64,000 nt of DNA from Pholiota molesta (Eukaryota; Basidiomycota; Agaricomycetes; Agaricales; Strophariaceae): assembly GCA_014925825.1 (NCBI GenBank), contig JACGCK010000100.1, forward strand, positions 107,514-171,513. The letters run 5' to 3'. Of the stretch, positions 23,386 through 33,686 are shown piece by piece. Below the pieces are notes generated by a model. That model worked only from the letters and a program-made list of their open reading frames with translations, did not search any database and was not told the DNA's origin. The translations under genes and the position numbers were made by a program. How positions within the stretch are numbered: position 1 is the stretch's first letter; each line of letters starts with the position of its first letter.

Positions 23386-23398
23386 GGTTATGGGCCCC
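23386..23398 (+). other. Copia primer-binding site, half-tRNA type
   Basis: GGTTATGGGCCCC follows a CTAACA end and is close to the complement of the anticodon stem-loop of initiator tRNA-Met (GGGCTCATAACC in fungi). Copia elements such as Drosophila copia prime from this internal tRNA site. Match seen by eye; function inferred. Confidence 0.4.
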
Positions 23399-23488
23399 GT
23401 GGCATAAAGGAACCATTTAGAACTTAGGTCTACCACGTCACGTTCACGCTCCCAAAGAGCACTCTCATATATCATCTCTGTCTACAAC

Positions 23489-24145
23489 ATGCCTCCTTTT
23501 GACGCCTCAAAGAAGAGCTTTGACAACCTCACCGGAAACCCGAGCAACTACGCGTCATGGAGTGAGAACATGGAATCGTTTCTTAAAACACGCCGTGAAT
23601 GGCTCTCCGCCCTGGGAAGGAATCCGGAACCAGAGTACGCGGACGTCGATCATCCCACACGCCAGGAGAGGCAGGACCACCTCGACTGGGAAGAGTCGCG
23701 GGATTCCACTGCCGGCGCCATATGGCTCTGCATCGACGACTCTCAGAAAGATCACATACGTGATTGTCGACATGACCCGGAGATGATGTGGGACCGGCTA
23801 AAGGAGATACACCTCCAGCGCAAGCCTGGTCCACGCTTCAATGCATACGACACATTCTTCAGCATTCGGAAAGAGGACAACGAGAACCTTACCGAACTTA
23901 CTGGACGGGTTACACGTGCCATGGCCAACATAAAAGCTCTCCGCCCCTCGCACTTCGGTCTCCAACAGCTCGACGAAGAACTCCAATGTATGGCCCTCAT
24001 CCGAGCACTTCCCACCGAGTATAGCGGCTTTGTGACATCATTATTCCTACTCGATAAGCTTACCCTTTCCGAGCTCCGTGCAGCATTCCAAAACCAGGAG
24101 AACAATGCCCAACTTCGAGATGGACCCTCATCCAATGCTGCCTAA
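23489..24145 (+). CDS. gag: Copia-type Gag polypeptide (element truncated)
   Basis: 218 residues beginning MPPFDASKKSFDNLTGNPSN. They match the N-terminal Gag fold (UBN2/DUF4219 type) of Ty1/Copia retrotransposons: NYASWSENMESFLKTR near the start, then DTFFSIRKEDNENLTELTGR and MALIRALPTEYSGFVTSL. Gag packages the element RNA. The CCHC knuckle, protease, integrase and reverse transcriptase are all missing. The frame stops exactly where the hAT element starts, and the last residues and the TAA use the hAT end. No Copia sequence is recognised on the other side of the hAT (after 29964), so the rest was deleted or rearranged. Confidence 0.85.
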   Translation: MPPFDASKKSFDNLTGNPSNYASWSENMESFLKTRREWLSALGRNPEPEYADVDHPTRQERQDHLDWEESRDSTAGAIWLCIDDSQKDHIRDCRHDPEMMWDRLKEIHLQRKPGPRFNAYDTFFSIRKEDNENLTELTGRVTRAMANIKALRPSHFGLQQLDEELQCMALIRALPTEYSGFVTSLFLLDKLTLSELRAAFQNQENNAQLRDGPSSNAA

Positions 24146-24416
24146 GGCAGGACACGAGTATACTCGCGAGTCTCACGGATCCCGACTCACAAGTATTGAA
24201 GTAATCAAATCTCATACTTGGATCCGTACAAGTATTTTCCCACGGATGACTCGGATCCGTGAGTATTTACTCACAAGTATTGGCAAGTATTGGCAAGTAT
24301 CTAAGTACTCGTCGTCTTATAAGTAGAGACGAGTACTCACAGCTCAACTTGCAAGTACTTGCAAAGTATCAATGAAAATAACATATTTGAACGCATAGAC
24401 TACAAGGCAGATGTAC

Positions 24417-27400
24417 TTATTCTACTATTTGAACATCAGAATCATTATCCTGAGATGCACCTACACCTAGTTCAACCTTCTGCCTCTTTGCCCCGCGACG
24501 TTTCTTGTTAGCAAATGAAGTTGTTACTTTAGAATATGGAATAGCCCCGTCTAGTGATGTCCAAGACCCAACAATAGCTGCTGCACGCGTCGATTCATCA
24601 GACAAGGAGTGTCGTAAACGTGAGACAGTCAAACCGCCTTTAGAAAAGGCACGTTCAACATCAGTTGAGCTCGCTAATAATAAAGATAAAATTAGAACAT
24701 GGCATTTAAAATTAAATCTAAATGAAACATACCAGGGATTGACAGAAAATCTAATGCCATACGTGCTAACAAATGGCCGGTAGCACTCATGGCTGTCCAG
24801 AAAGCTATGGGGTCTTCCGCGAGCCTTGTGTTGATAGGTGGACTAGCCAACCATTCATCAAGTGCGTCAGTTGGAGTGGAGTTGTCCTTCATGACATCAA
24901 AATATTTCCTCGCAGATGCAAAGCGCTGGATACTTCTTATCAGATTTGAATATAATAAGAACGAGGTAAACGCACATCTGATCGCAGTGTCTGTGAGGCC
25001 GATGTATCTGCAGATGGCTGAGCAGCCATATCAACCTTGTAGTTCATCGTCCACTCGAGCCGTGCAAGCCTTTCTGCTTCATCAATCCATTCTCGAAGCC
25101 AGCCAGCTTTGGAAAAATAGCCAGTCTTGTAGCGTGGATGAAGAACTAAATATGTAAGAATGATTTATCAGAATAGCGCAAGAATCAAGATATAGAAAAG
25201 AGTGAATATACGCACTCATAGCAATGCGATAGACAATAGATTCATCCGTTCGCATGTAGTATTTGTTCAGCATCAGTAATCCGCGCAGGGAAGCATGACG
25301 AACGGCAGAATAAAGGAGATGATTGTCGATAAATTCATCCAATGCCGTCGTAATGGCATCAATAGTAGGGATGACTTGATGAAGAAGTGGTATCTTGTTT
25401 GTCGAGATCTGCTTAGTCGCATAGAGAAATACCTAAAAGTATATTAAGTGGAGGATAATTTGAAATTAATATCGATGCATACCTCCAAAAGGGGAGACAG
25501 CTCCTCAAGCAGTACCCACTCATCTGCTGACAGTCGAAAACGAGCAAGCCGCACACCACGAGGTTTATTGTGTTCCGCCTTGATGACAAGGATATTCAAT
25601 GCGCCCTTGAGTTCAAGAGCACGCTGGATGAGCTCCGCGGTGCTATTCCATCGCGTCGAGACATCGCGGACCATGAGCTTGTCTGAAATTCCAGCCTGAA
25701 TGCATGCCTCGGACAGGTCTTCTCGCAGTGTAGGGCTATTGACAATCTTGTTGGCGAGCGCTCGAAGCTAGACAATTTGATTAAGTGCGTGATTTCAAAA
25801 TATAAAGAAAACATACCTTTGCCACAGAAAGACAGCCAAGACGTGCATCCTCATCACTCAGAGATGCAAGCCGCTCATTGAACTCAATATCAGAGACAAC
25901 ATCCTGAACAGCTGCTGCATCGCTAGCAGCAACATCAGATGCTATCTCATCATCCTCGTCAATCAGTGGCTCTTCATCTCCAATCAGTCCAGCACCCAAT
26001 GGGTCTTCCAGGTTTCCGAGCTCGCAATCGAATGCACGTTCATCTGGCGTCATGTTCATGTCCTCGCCAAAGTCGGAGCCTTTCGACTTACGTGTGAATT
26101 GTGATAGGATTGCCTGAGAAGAGAGACGTTAATTGGCAATATTCACAAAAGAAAGATCTTACCTTGACAATAAGATTCAGAATATGTGCAAAGCATCTTA
26201 CACGATACTTTGCCCCTTTGAACGAGGGGAGAAGCTTTCCAAGCTCTGAGACAAGGGTATCATTGTTTGACGCATTGTCGGCTGTGAAACCGAGAAGCTT
26301 GTTCAAACAAAGCGAGCCTCCATTAGATTCTGATTGAGTCGCTTAAATGAAAGGCTCAACTTACTTTATCTCCAAGTCCAAAGCTGCGAAGACATTCCGC
26401 GAGGCGAGCAGCAAGATATTTGCCGGTATGTGCCTGTGTTGCTCTATACTCATTGAAGTTAGCACCCATATCAATGAAATGAAAGAGGCATACTTACTTG
26501 ATATAATCAAGTATCACAGATGCCATCTTCCCATCAACAATCCAATGTACCGTACATCCAATGAAGGCGATTACTTGAGGCGAGGTCCAACCATCAGCGC
26601 AGACGTGTACTTTCCCGGGATATGCCTACATAAATATGAAGCATTAGAATAGCAGGACAGAATAATAAATCATTGAACACGTACCCGTAGCAGCGCCCCA
26701 ACATTCTCTCGACTCATGACAAAAATTTCCTGGATATCCCGAGCCACTGTTCGCCGTTTTGGCGTCTTGCAGTTTGCGTTGAGATCCAAAAAGATCTCCA
26801 GTAGCTCCGGGTCCTCGACAATTGAGAATGGCCGATTTTGAGATGCAATCCATAGAGCAATCTTCATGCGGTGCGTGGCCTCGTTGTACCTTGAGCCTTG
26901 AGCATAAGCAGTCATCGAGCGGGATTCCTGAGAGTCCAAAGGGGTGCAAGCTTCTACATGTCGGTTGAGATTGCTTGTACTGTCGTCATGACGGGCGCGG
27001 GTGATAACAATCGATGGGCGCCTAAAAGAGGAGTTGGTTAGCACTTAATCAACTGGCAAGAGTTAGACGTACGTGAGGCATCGATAATGATACACAATAT
27101 TGCCTTGAAGATCAATGTTGATCTCGGGTGGCATCTGGAAGTGGTCGTAGGCTTTTGATTTCCAGGACTTCATCTGCTTCTCTAATAAGTAGTAACGAAT
27201 ATTATTGTAAGCAGTGATATAAGGGTAATTATGCTCAAAAACTTACCCAGAACATCCTCATTTGTTGTAGTAGCACACTTGAAGCGTTCCTCAAAGATAG
27301 TTCGGCGCTCTCGAGTACTATCGAGCGCAGAACCAGAATCTGAGGCAACTCGCTGAATGCGTGAGGCCGCCGTGGCTCTAGATGCAGCAGAAGTACGAGG

Positions 27401-27676
27401 TGGGGCCGCAGAGATAGCAGTAGAAGATAAAGCAGATGGTGCAGGTGTTGACGCAGTAGATGGAGCGGGCGTTGACGCAGTAGACCGAGCGGGCGTTGAC
27501 ACAGTCGAAGGTAGCGGGGTTGACTCTTGAGGTGCGTCGGGCTCAAACGAGCTGTGAGACCCAGAGCTGTCGCCTGCATCGTCGCCTGCATCGTCGGAGT
27601 CGAGTCCTTTGGATCGAAGCCAGGCCCTCGAGGGCTTTCGAGTGCGTTTCTTTCGTTTGGTGGGTTGGCGCTTCAT
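24417..27676 (-). CDS. hAT transposase, 12 exons, 878 aa, apparently intact
   Basis: Exons (high to low): 27247..27676, 27073..27181, 26685..27021, 26498..26625, 26365..26443, 26163..26297, 25817..26113, 25483..25767, 25216..25432, 24976..25145, 24733..24925 and 24417..24673. That gives 2,637 coding bases with no phase break. The N-terminus is basic, then Ser/Thr/Pro-rich. TSNLNRHVEAC near residue 205 recalls a BED finger. CADGWTSPQVIAFIGCTVHW (about 300) and LLGFTADNASNNDTLV (about 362) belong to the RNase H-like catalytic core. SSTDVERAFSKGGLTVSRLR (about 795) is the conserved hAT C-terminal dimerisation motif. It cuts and pastes the element. Expression and activity are untested, but every frame is open. 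Confidence 0.92.
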
Positions 27677-28323
27677 GATCTTCAGCCGTTGGTAGAAATT
27701 TGGTTTGATCTTTATAATACTCGTACTCAGTGGTATGTTTAACAGCTGATAAGATAACACAAACCTTGGCCACGCCCGGAAGCCCAGCTGACATGCACAC
27801 ACGCACTCAAGCCATGCATGAAAAGCCAAAAACACCGCCGATAATCTGGAAATGGACTGTCAGAAGGTCAGATAGTCATGCAATAAAGATAAGAAACCAA
27901 CCCGCTGATATGAACATGAGCTTTCAAGCATGTTTGAGGAGCTTAGGCGAAGTCTGCTATCCTGTCAGAGGGTCAGAAAAAGGACCGACAATCAAGCTAT
28001 CAAGCCTCAAATCTGAAATCTTGCCTTATCATAACCCGGGGTCGGTGCTCAGTGCTCAGCACAATGCGTGCTGTGCCTATTGGCCGCGTGCACACAAATG
28101 GCGAAATTTGAAGGTGGGGAGGGGAATCTGGAGCGTGTCCGAATGTCATGCCCCTCTATAAGACCGAAGATGTGGAAATTTAAGCGCGCAAGCTTTCGCC
28201 GTTGCAACGCCACAAGTACGTATTTGATCGAACGATGCATCCTCACAAGTCTAGTGACAAACTTATCAGGAAATACATACCCTCATAAACGCTCATTCTG
28301 TAGCGGATTCGCAGATATTTGTC
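27677..28323. promoter_or_regulatory. Divergent promoter region inside the hAT element
   Basis: About 650 bp separates the transposase start (minus) from the accessory gene start (plus). It must hold both promoters, unless the accessory gene has further 5' exons here. Open frames in it (28068-28532) have weak coding character. Confidence 0.4.
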
Positions 28324-28797
28324 ATGGCGGCGACACATTACGCAGTATGTTGTCATATTTTACTTCCACAGAGCATCTATTGACTCACCTGCATGTTATT
28401 TTCAGTCATGGCAACCAGTCCGCGGCACTCGATTCGTCTCCTGTATTCTCAGAATGCTCAACACAATTTATTCAACTGAGAAGCTGGAACTCACATGGCC
28501 AGAGACGCCCGACCCCGGATTTGTATTTGTGATAGAAGGATTATGGGACAACTTCGTGGCTGCGCTCAAGGTAGACTCATCACAAGAAGCCATTTTCCTG
28601 GCTGCGCAGCCATTCATCCCCTACTTCACGGTATTTGTACAGAATTAACCTAGCAGAAGTAACTTACTGATGAAGTATCCTAGATACTACCTCCTTCTGA
28701 ACCTCGTGCTGATGTACTTGTGGTAGATGATGAGTATGACGAGGATATGCCCCCTCTTGAGGATGTACCTAACTCAGACGATGATAATGACATGTAA
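28324..28797 (+). CDS. hAT-borne accessory gene, three exons, 119 aa
   Basis: Exons 28324..28344, 28406..28630 and 28684..28797, all phase 0, with 61 and 53 nt introns. The protein has a compact middle (LELTWPETPDPGFVFVIEGL, NFVAALKVDSSQEAIFLAA) and a strongly acidic tail (DDEYDEDMPPLEDV, DDDNDM). It lies wholly inside the element, divergent from the transposase. It matches no transposase domain I know. A role in regulating or helping transposition is inference from position. The frame stays open upstream of the ATG (SVADSQIFV), so the true start could be further 5'. Confidence 0.6.
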
Positions 28798-28879
28798 TAA
28801 ATAGATTGCATTGAATATATTATACATGGAGTGTGTAAACGATGGACGCGACGACGGACAGCGTCGTCCATTGCCGCGG

Positions 28880-29320
28880 AATCGTCCGTGCGATCTAGGA
28901 TGCACGGGGATGGCAATGGACGAGGGCGGCGCGGGCATTTGCCTACGCGTCTCGCCTCGCGAATCGTCCGTGCGATCTAGGATGCACGGGGATGGCGACC
29001 GCGGCGCAGGCATTTGCCTACGCGTCTCGCCTCGCGAATCGTCCGTGCGATCTAGGATGCACGGGGATGGCGACCGCGGCGCAGGCATTTGCCTACGCGT
29101 CTCGCCTCGCGAATCGTCCGTGCGATTTAGGACGCACGGGGATGGCGATGGGCGATGGGCGGCGCGGGCATTTGCTTGCGCGCGTCTCCTCGCAGATCGT
29201 CCTTCCGTGTGATCTTGGATGCCCAGCGATGGCGATAGGCGAGGGCGGTGCGGGCATTTGCTTTCGCCGGTATCTGACTGCGCGCGTCTCCTCGCGAATC
29301 GTCCATGCGATCCGGGACCG
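28880..29320. repeat. 75 bp GC-rich minisatellite in hAT
   Basis: AATCGTCCGTGCGATCTAGG-type units begin at 28880, 28962, 29037 and 29112, with degenerate units at about 29192 and 29297. Spacing is 82, 75, 75, 80 and about 105 bp. The 75 bp unit is a multiple of three, so both strands stay open; I do not treat the long frames as genes. Confidence 0.8.
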
Positions 29321-29463
29321 GGGTAGGGATCAGCATGGCTCTTGGTGTGGTGCACAGTTGCGCACCTGATGGATCCCCCGTTCTGCGGGCCTTCCCTTTG
29401 GCGTTTGGCCACCCTAAACCCTAAGCCTTCCACATCATCCGTTCACGCGATTTCGCGTGGCAG

Positions 29464-29562
29464 CCGGCCCACATCCCTCATTGGAGGGGAGGGGCACGCG
29501 GTGGCCATAGACGGGGGCCGTGGAAGGACTGACCCACATCCCTCGTTGGAGGGGAGGGGCGC
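29464..29562. repeat. CCACATCCCTC-TTGGAGGGG motif, two copies
   Basis: The phrase CCCACATCCCTCRTTGGAGG plus GGAGGGGC occurs at about 29469 and 29532. The same phrase occurs four times in an unrelated element at 40.0-40.3 kb. Confidence 0.7.
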
Positions 29563-29964
29563 GCGGCGGCGGCGGCGGCGGATGGGCAGCTATGATGATG
29601 ATGGAAGTAAGAGATTAGACGTTGAAATCAACCAAATCTCAATTGATTGCAAATTCAAGCGGAGTTTTAAAGCTCATGTCAATCTTTCGACTTCGTTGAG
29701 TGCAACTTTGAATGTCAGATGCTGCGTAGATTGAGCCACAAGTAGATAACATTTCGAAATATTATTATGAGTACCATAAAGTATAAAATACATCAATATC
29801 CATGAGTACTTGCACGAGTATCCACTATCCCGGAAATCCAAACTTGGATCCGGTCGCACCCGTGGGAACGAGTGATCCGGATCCGCGGATCAGTATACTT
29901 GTGAGTATTCCCACGAGTTGACTCACAGGTACCTGCAAGTAAACACTACTCGTGTCCAGCCTTA

Positions 29965-30959
29965 CCACCTAGTACCCCACCCTAAAGAGAAGGTTTCTTT
30001 GTTTTGTTTGAGAGCGTCGCTCGATCTCAGAGTATAGATCTCACTCCGCTGGTGTTGTGTGTGTTTTGATTTCGTGTCTTGCCCGATAGCAAGCCTCTCA
30101 ACGGCATCAAACGGCAAAGGGAAAACAAAGAAAACGCCAAAAAAGGCGATTCCCGCGGTATTCCTAATTTGGAACGATGTCAGAGAACGCGCAAAACATC
30201 GGTTTAAAAGAACGATTCCTTAAATAGGAATCGTAATTAAAATAAACAATTCCTATAAATCGGAATCGTAATCTATAATGACCTAACCTGGGCTATTTTT
30301 ATTATGACACGTGTTTATGACGTATAGGCGTACAAAAAGCCCAAAGTTGGGTGTTTTGTACGCATATACGTCATAATGTCTGAGACACACTTTCCATCCA
30401 CCCTGCTCCCTTCGCGCAGAAGAGGGCACGCTGCAATGATTTTGTCGGTTTGGAAGCGCCGTCGAGCACCGCGACCCAATGCGTCCGCCCCCGCTCCCTG
30501 CCAATTGGTCTTAACCCTAACCCACTTTCTACCCCGTCACCATCGTCCACCCATATGCCCTTTCCGACGGCAAAGGTGCCCCTGCGCCGCCACGTTAGCA
30601 TGCCCACCGCGGTGCACGCAGGTCCACCCGACACCACGCCGGCACACACCCGCGGGTAGATTACAATCTATGTAGTTGAGATTTAAGTATATTAAATTTG
30701 CTGTGTAACAAGCCTTTTTACTTAATATTTGTGTAAATTCATTGATGTATAGGCAAATGTGGTCAAGTAGTCTAGTTTCTACTGCAGTAAAGTGAGTTCT
30801 TTTCAACCAGCAAAAAAAAAAGTCCGCTCTGTTATCCCTATTACTGATGCCAGTCCTTCTTTGCTTTAAATAGTGTGTTTGTTCCCATCAGTGATGTTTT
30901 GATCCCACTTATTATATAAGCATAGCATTTGTGCAATGCTTATATAACATGTTTCCACG
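29965..30959. other. Gene-poor stretch between hAT and the Helitron fragment
   Basis: Apart from the palindrome at 30315-30376 there is a GC-rich part (30390-30660) with open frames on both strands and no recognisable protein. No missing Copia or chitinase sequence is recognised here. Confidence 0.4.
30315..30376. repeat. 62 bp palindromic repeat, copy 1
   Basis: The ends TTATGACGTA and TACGTCATAA are exact reverse complements, and the interior continues as an imperfect hairpin (GGCGTACAAAAAGCCC / GGGTGTTTTGTACGC). It has the same length and outer arms as copies at 51517 and 60811. The right flank reads TGTCTGAGACA. Confidence 0.85.
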
Positions 30960-31374
30960 GGACAACCAAACTATCGGTATCTATGCGGGATAATATATGG
31001 TGGAGGAGGACACTTTCAATCAAGATTTATTGATAAATCAGGTACAGTTTGGTTTCATGATGGTTTACTTAATGAAGGCAAATGTAAGAAAGAGAAAACC
31101 ATTGATCTTCTATCAGATACCAAATGGCTTAAAATTTCAGATGACAAGCATATGGCATGTTGCATATACAGAAAATAAAAACTGAATAAAATAATAATGT
31201 AGTTACAATTTATGTATTTTAGTAGTTGTATGAGTAGGTCATGTATTTTAGTAATTGTGTTAATAGGCCATTGCTTCACATGGCAATACAGTCTTTACAT
31301 TTATTACAACTGTTAAGTTTAATTTGTGTAAAGACTCGTATTGCCATGCGAAGCAATGGCCCGCAACACAAGTA
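30960..31374 (+). mobile_element. 5'-truncated Helitron, 3' end only
   Basis: From GGACAACCAAACTATCGG onward it matches the last about 65 codons of the protease-like domain of the large Helitron (minus strand, 35115-35330). It then matches that element's 3' non-coding end, down to CCCGCAACACAAGTA at 31374. The end has a 24 nt hairpin, arms 31267-31290 and 31338-31361 with one mismatch. After 31374 the sequence differs from that after the large element's end (34939), so both stop at the same point. It lies in opposite orientation to the large Helitron. Confidence 0.85.
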
Positions 31375-31394
31375 TAATATTCGGAAAGAATAAA

Positions 31395-33686
31395 CTAACC
31401 GAGTCCAGCACCTTTCGCCCAATCAACCTTTGCCTGGAAAGTAACGGCATCGTCGTAGCTTACCCAATTGTTCTATCGCAAAAATAAAGATTGAACAAGG
31501 AAGTTTTTTTATTGAATGAATGAAGTTTACTCACCTCGTCGTAAACTAGATATTTCACCTGTGCCGTTGTGTCGTATACGGGAGTGCTATTGGACTGGCT
31601 AATGATTTGCTCGATCTCCGCAAAGCTGAGGGTACCATCAGAAGCAGTACAAGCTACATTATAATGCTATTAGTTGCAGATTGTAAAGCATAACTGAAAG
31701 GAATACTCACGACCTCCAGGCGCAGGGCCAGAAAATTGGCAACCAGGCTCGGTGCAATTTGGATCGCTGAGCTCGAAAGTACGTCCGTAGAATCCAATAC
31801 CAAGGACAACTCTTTCGAGAGGTACTCCAACGCGTTGAAATAATTGTACAGACTGTGCAATCTCGGTGAGATTCGTATGAGCTTGCACGATACTCCCGAT
31901 GTAGACATCCTTAGCGTCCCATACTCCATGAAGATCGTAAGACATCAAATTTACCCAATCCGCGTGGGAAAGCAAGCCGAGGAGATCAAAGTGTTGGAGA
32001 TACCAGAAGGACGATGGCGCAGTGAACGTGAGTCCAAAAGTATGACCGGAAGAATCGAACTGTACGATCAATGAGTTGATTATATTCAAGCTAATGCACA
32101 GGAGGACATACAGTTTTGCGAATAGTTCCGAAGAGAAGAACCATATTTTGCATATCTGCATCCACTCCTCCGCGTTCACATGCAACTAAATACATCTTCA
32201 GTATGAGTCTTAAATCTGTGAAAGCGTGTTCAAACCTGGATATTCCCAATCACTATAAACATCATGAGCTCCAACCTTCGTTTAGGAATGTAAAGCACCT
32301 ACATGTCTACGCCGTCAAAGCCATACTGAATCATGAAACTAGGTCAACAGTTCAGATTAATGGAATAATCAGAGTGACTAATGGAGTTCGTACTTTACTA
32401 ATGAATTCGCAAATGCTTGCTGATTGGCCATGCTGGACGCAGTATTACTGAAAACATGTTGGGTAGGCGGATCGTTGAAGGCCCAACCACCGACTGAGAT
32501 ATAGGTTTTGAGATTTGGATTCGCCTGCTTAAGGCTGGTAAACTCGATATATTGTGGAATATCCGCCGCTGATGCTGGTACAACTTGGAACGTGTTCTAT
32601 AATAAATTAGAACCATTTCAAAGATGTATATCAGACGTCAGAACTCACCGGATCGATAGAAGCAAACGCATAATTGAGATGGGTATAGCCAGAAGAGGGT
32701 ATGTTTTGAGGGAACCTATACACCCCAGAATGAGTCGAATATTGGTGTGGATGGTGTGCGACTTACCAAGCGTCACATACACGGGTCGATGCCCTACGAC
32801 ATTTAGAAAGCCGTTGAAAAATAAACTAATTCATAACGTACCATCCCTAAAATTTGGTTAGATGTCGGAACATGTATCAATCAACAAGATGAATACCTCA
32901 TAATACCCAATCACTCGAGACGTTACATCGCTGTTGATCCCAGATGGTATTTGCGGTTGGTCGCAGTGTTGACCTGTACAACCTGTACCGCAGAATTCAT
33001 CGGTCGTTCCGCACTGGTAGTAATAGCTTAAGTTCATGAGTCCACAAAGTATAATTGATACGTACAAAACCAAATTGACTACAGCATACGTTCAAGGGAC
33101 AATTTTCATCTCCAGGCGCCGCATCCGGACCACATTCGGCAAGAGCATCGCAGTTACTCAAGCATCCGGTACCACAGAATGCGGAACCTGCACCGTGAAG
33201 TGTAAGCAGGTGAAAATAAAAAGTAAATGGCCATACCATAACCACAAAACCCAGAAGATCCACTAAAGAAAAAGAGTCAGCTAGCTGCAAGGGTCACAAA
33301 AGTGGCAAGACATGCCAGCAAGCGCCATTCGGACATGAGCGTCCTGGTCCACAGGAACCATCGAAACCAGGGGGTGTAACGGTGACATTATTACACGAGA
33401 GGTTCAGATCTTGTCGTTTATGGTGAATATTTGTGGAGGACGAAGCCGAAGTAGTCTTGTAATTCGAAGCTCGAGAGCCATTTGGAATCTTGGGAGGAAG
33501 AGGCGAGATAGGTCTTAGCTTTGTGAGTTCGCGTTTTCGTTTATAGTCTGCTGCTAGACTTCGTCGATACCTCTCGACAGATGGCGTAACATCGACGAGT
33601 TTAACAGTGAAGACTTCAACGAATAAAGAAAGCAAAATAAGGAAATTCAAAGTGCCCAGTACAGATTGGAGAGGAAATAATCGCAT
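31395..33686 (-). CDS. Secreted GH18 chitinase with two hevein (CBM18) domains, 3'-truncated
   Basis: Exons (high to low): 33316..33686, 33237..33262, 33066..33187, 32897..33013, 32842..32846, 32767..32793, 32649..32715, 32394..32596, 32303..32338, 32236..32252, 32111/2..32185, 31711..32059, 31535..31653 and 31395..31472, in phase throughout. A signal peptide follows MRLFPLQSVLGTLNFLILL. Two CBM18 domains bind chitin: CGPGRSCPNGACCGSSGFCG and CPLNVCCSQFGFCGTTDEFC. GH18 begins VIGYYEGWAS and carries the catalytic FDGVDIDWEYPG. It hydrolyses chitin, for wall remodelling or feeding. Exon 5 is 5 nt, and intron 1 starts GC. The frame ends at GAGLG then TAG, only about 20 bp before a Helitron end. 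That TAG overlaps a GTTAGT donor, so the last exon has been lost. Confidence 0.88.

Larger units (their letters stand above)
24143..29964. mobile_element. hAT-superfamily DNA transposon, 5.8 kb
   Basis: The ends are inverted: TAAGGCAGGACACGAGTA at 24143-24160 and TAAGGCTGGACACGAGTA reading inward from 29964, 17 of 18 matching. Both subterminal regions are packed with CAAGTA/GAGTACT and GGATCCG words, typical of hAT transposase binding zones. Inside are a hAT transposase (minus), a small plus-strand gene and a minisatellite. An 8 bp target duplication, expected for hAT, is not visible (ATGCTGCC on the left, CCACCTAG on the right). The left flank is Copia gag, so hAT inserted after Copia or the junction was rearranged. 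Confidence 0.85.

Noticed and set aside
28774..29433. 219-codon minus frame and matching plus frames
   Set aside because: The 75 bp minisatellite unit is a multiple of three, which keeps frames open; no independent support.
24135..29972. Search for an 8 bp hAT target duplication
   Set aside because: Flanks ATGCTGCC and CCACCTAG do not match in any nearby register, so no duplication is claimed.
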